Source: an uncultured Clostridia bacterium
GTDB lineage: Bacteria; Bacillota; Clostridia; Oscillospirales; Ruminococcaceae
Reading direction: 5' to 3'
Assembly (NCBI GenBank): GCA_947627205.1
Contig: CANQVE010000001.1
Coordinates: 151,532-215,531, forward strand
Length of the DNA stretch: 64,000 bases
Shown: piece by piece, positions 60,800-64,000 of the stretch
Position numbering within the stretch: position 1 is the stretch's first letter
Layout: each line of letters begins with the position of its first letter
Made by a program: the position numbers and the translations under genes
The notes under the pieces: model-generated
The model's database searches: none
Told to the model about the DNA's origin: nothing
Seen by the model: the letters and a program-made list of their open reading frames with translations, nothing else

Positions 60800-62368
60800 T
60801 TACAAAAGCGGAGCTACTATTTTCATTAAACCGCCGAGGATCTTATAATAGCGCTTTTCGTGGCGTATTGTTTCTTCCGTGACCTCGCGGCATTTTAAAA
60901 GCGTTTCTTCAAAATCGCTCTTTATGTCGGGGATACAACTTGTCTTATACATATATGTCGCACATTCAAAGTGATGATAAAGACTTCTGTAATCGAGGTT
61001 TATCGTTCCGACTACGGCTTTTTCATCGTCGCTTACAAACACCTTTGCATGCACAAAGCCCGGCGTGTATTCGTAGAGCTTTACTCCCGCGCCGATGAGC
61101 GACTTGTAGTGTGATTTTGCCAGGGCATAAGCCGCTTTTTTGTCGGGGATACCGGGGAGAATTATCCGAACGTCAACTCCCCTCTGTGCGGCAAATTTAA
61201 GCGCGGTCTCAAGCTCATTGTCAAGAATAAGATACGGCGTCATGATATGCACATAGCTCTTCGCCCTGTTGAGTATATCCATATAGACCATTTCGCCGAC
61301 CTTGTCATCATCGAGCGGGCAGTCGCCGTAAGGCATTACAAAGCCGTCGGTCTGTGATTTACTTTCAACAAGGCACTCGTCCCACTTCGGTTCTTTTTCG
61401 TCTATGTTCCACATCTGCAAAAACATGAGCGTAAAGCTCTTTACGGCTTTTCCCTTTATCATAAGGGCGGTGTCTTTCCAGTGACCGAAGCGCTCGATCT
61501 TGTTTATGTACTCGTCCGCTAAATTAACGCCCCCGTTAAAGGCGGTCTTTCCGTCTATAACAAGTATCTTTCTGTGGTCGCGGTAGTTATACTCGGTAGA
61601 AATAAAGGGAGCTATGGGCGTAAAGGGCTTGCACTTTATGCCGAGCTTTTCCATGCGTTTGGGATAATCATGCGGCAGGAGGCTTACTTCGCACATTCCG
61701 TCATACATCACTCTGACGTCTACGCCCTGCGCGGCTTTGTCGGCAAGTATCTTCAATATACTTCCCCACATATACCCCTCGTCGACTATAAAGTATTCCA
61801 TAAAGATAAACTTTTCCGCTTTTTTCAGCTCCTCCAGCATTGCCGAAAATTTATCCTCGCCCAGCGGAAAATATTTTACCTCGGTATCCTCGAAAATGGG
61901 AAAATCTCCCGAGCGGCTAAGATATCGGCAAAGGTCGTCAGTTCCCGATGAAACCAGCTCGGGGCGGTTTATTGTTTCTTCGTCCTGTTTTATTATCCCT
62001 CGGCTTTGTTTTATAAGCTCCGAAACGCGCTGTTTTGTAAGTCTGTGTCCTACGTCCATTTGCGTATACCAGAGCATTATTGTCGCGGGTACGGGGAAAA
62101 GCATTATTAAGAAGAGCCACGTCAGCTTTGCCGAAGCGTCCATTGTGCTGTTGAATAAATACAGCACCATGCCCACGGAAAACAGCGCCTGCACCAGCGC
62201 AAACCACTTGAAATATTCCGAGAACCAATGATAAAAAGAAAACAATATGCTGAACTCCGCAATAAGCAATAATGCCACAAGACCTATCCTGCTGAATACT
62301 ATACGCAAAAGTCCTTTTTTCCTCTTGGGTATGAGCGACAATACCTCGTTGTCATTATTATTTTCCAT
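60800..62368 (-). CDS. cls: cardiolipin synthase (phospholipase D family)
   Basis: Condenses two phosphatidylglycerols to cardiolipin. 522 residues from ATG 62368 (GGAGG 6 bases upstream). Two N-terminal helices, then two PLD HKD motifs: DHRKILVIDGKTAFNGG and VHAKVFVSDDEKAVVGT. C-terminal hydrophobic stretch ILGGLMKIVAPLL. Standard bacterial Cls length and plan. Confidence 0.94.
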   Translation of the reverse strand: MENNNDNEVLSLIPKRKKGLLRIVFSRIGLVALLLIAEFSILFSFYHWFSEYFKWFALVQALFSVGMVLYLFNSTMDASAKLTWLFLIMLFPVPATIMLWYTQMDVGHRLTKQRVSELIKQSRGIIKQDEETINRPELVSSGTDDLCRYLSRSGDFPIFEDTEVKYFPLGEDKFSAMLEELKKAEKFIFMEYFIVDEGYMWGSILKILADKAAQGVDVRVMYDGMCEVSLLPHDYPKRMEKLGIKCKPFTPIAPFISTEYNYRDHRKILVIDGKTAFNGGVNLADEYINKIERFGHWKDTALMIKGKAVKSFTLMFLQMWNIDEKEPKWDECLVESKSQTDGFVMPYGDCPLDDDKVGEMVYMDILNRAKSYVHIMTPYLILDNELETALKFAAQRGVDVRIILPGIPDKKAAYALAKSHYKSLIGAGVKLYEYTPGFVHAKVFVSDDEKAVVGTINLDYRSLYHHFECATYMYKTSCIPDIKSDFEETLLKCREVTEETIRHEKRYYKILGGLMKIVAPLL

Positions 62369-62439
62369 TTTTTGCCTCCAAATCATTTACATGTTATTTA
62401 TATTTTAATTTAACGGTAAATCACAATTCCGTAAAGAAC

Positions 62440-62469
62440 AGTATATCACATTATGTCGGTATTTGTCAA
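62440..62469 (-). promoter_or_regulatory. cls promoter
   Basis: Minus strand TTGACA (62469-62464), 18-base spacer, TATACT (62445-62440). Confidence 0.65.
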
Positions 62470-62515
62470 TAATTTATTTTATAATGGACAGTGTGTATAT
62501 TTTTTACAATACTAC

Positions 62516-62544
62516 TTGTAATTTTCGGAAATATAATGTATAAT
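62516..62544 (+). promoter_or_regulatory. promoter of the GH5 gene
   Basis: TTGTAA (62516-62521), 17-base spacer, TATAAT (62539-62544), 36 bases before ATG 62581. Confidence 0.65.
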
Positions 62545-62580
62545 TGTATTGAACAAAAGACTATTTTGAGGAGGAAATAT

Positions 62581-63705
62581 ATGAAAAAAATATCAGGAAA
62601 AATTGTGCTTGTGCTGTTTATGTCAATAACAATGCTCTGCGGCTGTCACAGAGAGTTCAGCACACCGCAGGGCGGTAATTCGTCTGCTGTTTCGGACAGT
62701 GAACAGAATTACAGCTCGGATATAACAGACAGCACACAGGACAGCGAAAGCAATTCGGAAGAAAACATCTCGGATATTCCCGAAAGCGGAACTCCCGTTT
62801 CAGTGCACGGACAGTTATCTGTAAACGGGACAAATTTAGTCGATAAAAACGGAAAACCATATCAGCTCAGAGGAATGAGTACCCACGGGCTGACATGGTT
62901 TCCCGATTTCGTAAACGAACAGGCTTTTCTGACGCTGCGCGACGAATGGAAAACAAACGTAGTGCGTCTGGCTATGTATGTTGACGAATGGAACAACGGA
63001 CAGTGCTATATGAATAACAAGCAAGGCAGCCGCGATCTGCTCGAAAAGGGCGTAGATATATGCATAAAGCTGGATATGTACGCTATAATCGACTGGCACG
63101 TTTTAAATCCGGGCGATCCGCTGAAATATACAAACGAAGCGATAGAGTTTTTTGACAGTGTTTCAAAGAAATATGCCGACAAGCCGAATATTATCTATGA
63201 GATATGCAACGAGCCAAACAGCGGAGCAAGCTGGGGCGGGAACGTAAAGCCCTATGCCGAAAAAGTTATACCTGTTATAAGAGCAAACGATCCCGACGCA
63301 GTAATAATCGTCGGAACTCCCACATGGAGCCAGGATATAGACCAGGCACTTTCGGACAGATTAAGCTATGATAACGTAATGTACGCGCTTCATTTCTATG
63401 CCGATACGCACAGGGACGATCTGAGAAACAGGCTGAAAAGCTGTGTTGAGGGAGGACTGCCCGTGTTTGTTTCGGAGTTTGGCTGTTGTGACGCTTCGGG
63501 AGGCGGCGGAAATAACTTTTCCGAAACAACGAAATGGCTCGACCTGCTCGATGAACTTAACATAAGCTACTGCAACTGGGCGCTTGCAAACAAAAACGAA
63601 ACCTGCTGTGCTATACTTGGTTCGGGCGGCGCAAACGGGAACTGGTCGGACAGTCAGCTCTCCGAAAGCGGAAAGTGGATAAAGAACAGGTTTATGAGTT
63701 ATTGA
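62581..63705 (+). CDS. GH5 glycoside hydrolase lipoprotein (endoglucanase-like)
   Basis: 374 residues from ATG 62581 (GAGGAGG upstream). Signal peptide with lipobox LCGC, Ser/Asp-rich linker (about 25-80), then a GH5 domain of the bacterial endoglucanase subtype: QLRGMSTHGLTW, NVVRLAMY, IIDWH, acid/base Glu in YEICNEPNSG, HFYADTH, nucleophile Glu in FVSEFGC and YCNWALANK. All eight usual GH5 active-site residues appear present. No dockerin or CBM, so it is anchored to the membrane surface and not part of a cellulosome. Acts on beta-1,4-glucans by family; substrate not proven. Confidence 0.93.
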   Translation: MKKISGKIVLVLFMSITMLCGCHREFSTPQGGNSSAVSDSEQNYSSDITDSTQDSESNSEENISDIPESGTPVSVHGQLSVNGTNLVDKNGKPYQLRGMSTHGLTWFPDFVNEQAFLTLRDEWKTNVVRLAMYVDEWNNGQCYMNNKQGSRDLLEKGVDICIKLDMYAIIDWHVLNPGDPLKYTNEAIEFFDSVSKKYADKPNIIYEICNEPNSGASWGGNVKPYAEKVIPVIRANDPDAVIIVGTPTWSQDIDQALSDRLSYDNVMYALHFYADTHRDDLRNRLKSCVEGGLPVFVSEFGCCDASGGGGNNFSETTKWLDLLDELNISYCNWALANKNETCCAILGSGGANGNWSDSQLSESGKWIKNRFMSY

Positions 63706-63732
63706 TTTCTAAATCATCAAATAAAAGAAATA

Positions 63733-63762
63733 AGGGGTTAGAGTTTGAACTCTAACCCTTTT
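63733..63762 (+). terminator. GH5 gene terminator from heptamer repeats
   Basis: 11-base perfect stem (63735-63745 with 63748-63758), TG loop, TTTT after it. Arms are GGGTTAGAGTT-type repeats. Confidence 0.8.
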
Positions 63763-63872
63763 AGAAATAAGATGTAAGAGGTAAGAAGTAAGAGTTCAGA
63801 TTAAGAGGTTATTTGCTTAATTTAACGCATAAAAAAATAAGAGGTTAGGGTTTAAACTCTAACCTCTTATCT
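63763..63872. repeat. heptamer repeats and second palindrome
   Basis: Further AAGAGGTAAGAAGTAAGAG units, then a 34-base nearly perfect palindrome (63837-63870) of ATAAGAGGTTAGGG form. The last 130 bases of the window are AT-rich with promoter-like TATAAT near 63984; no gene is visible in them. Confidence 0.65.
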
Positions 63873-64000
63873 ATTTAACATTAAACGTATTTTGCCCTAA
63901 TTTTTTATGGCTAAAAATATGAAAAAATGTTATGATACAATAGATATGTTACAAAAAGAGAAGACAAACTACCTCAAATATGTTATAATGTTAATAACCA

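Overview
The window looks like the chromosome of an anaerobic, spore-forming, low-to-mid GC Clostridia, probably an Oscillospiraceae/Ruminococcaceae gut or rumen bacterium. This is inferred from gene content: a clostridial fab/acc cluster, FabV, rubrerythrin and rubredoxin, GerW/YtfJ and DUF2953 sporulation-type genes, a transcarboxylase gene set, a GH5 glucanase and an NPxTG-anchored giant surface protein. Promoters are mostly sigma-A type with 17-base spacers. No phage structural genes, transposase or CRISPR array were seen.

Layout. 1-5.6 kb: type II fatty acid synthesis, fabF (5' end cut by the window), accB, fabZ, accC, accD, accA, then acpP with its own promoter and terminator. 5.8-12.3 kb: a RodA/FtsW glycosyltransferase, a galactokinase-like GHMP protein that appears to lack the catalytic Asp, HflX (opposite strand), and nadB-nadC followed by a stand-alone FakA C-terminal-type domain. 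12.4-14.4 kb: an AT-rich accessory insert with an AAA ATPase and a Toprim-like DUF3226-type protein, a candidate defence pair, preceded by a MITE-like repeat that recurs at 16.3 kb. 14.6-18.1 kb: a small NrdD C-terminal-like protein, a membrane diguanylate cyclase, reverse rubrerythrin, rubredoxin and two zinc-ribbon membrane proteins. 18.2-21.8 kb: a sugar ABC transporter (binding lipoprotein and two permeases, no ATPase). 22.1-25.3 kb: a 12S/1.3S/5S-type biotin transcarboxylase set.

25.5-31.4 kb: a conserved Firmicutes block (GNAT-like, RluB, DacF, GerW, DUF2953, ScpB, ScpA, site-2 protease) with ruvX divergent. 31.5-33.3 kb: fabV and thrH. 33.3-35.5 kb: a VanY-type lipoprotein gene enclosed by 311-base, almost identical inverted repeats that extend to about 460 bases; this cassette fills the space between two convergent genes. 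35.5-38.8 kb: a VTC polyphosphate-polymerase-like protein, DUF4956 and a DUF4353 lipoprotein. 38.9-42.3 kb: a Tyr T-box leader controlling a GNAT gene and tyrS, a DAHP synthase, and tRNA-Thr. 42.7-56.1 kb: one 4448-residue surface protein with a VWA region, a LamG-like region, one CnaB-like and 18 FctA/Spy0128-like modules. 56.2-60.7 kb: an accessory cluster with a DUF3990 (ADP-ribosyltransferase-fold) gene, two paralogous unknowns plus a broken third copy, a metallophosphoesterase and an ATPase. 60.8-63.7 kb: cardiolipin synthase and a GH5 lipoprotein.

A family of seven-base repeats (variants of AGAGGTT, AGAGGCA, AGAAGCT) recurs at the 3' ends of transcription units across the window. It often forms hairpins followed by T-runs and also makes up the long inverted repeats around the VanY gene.
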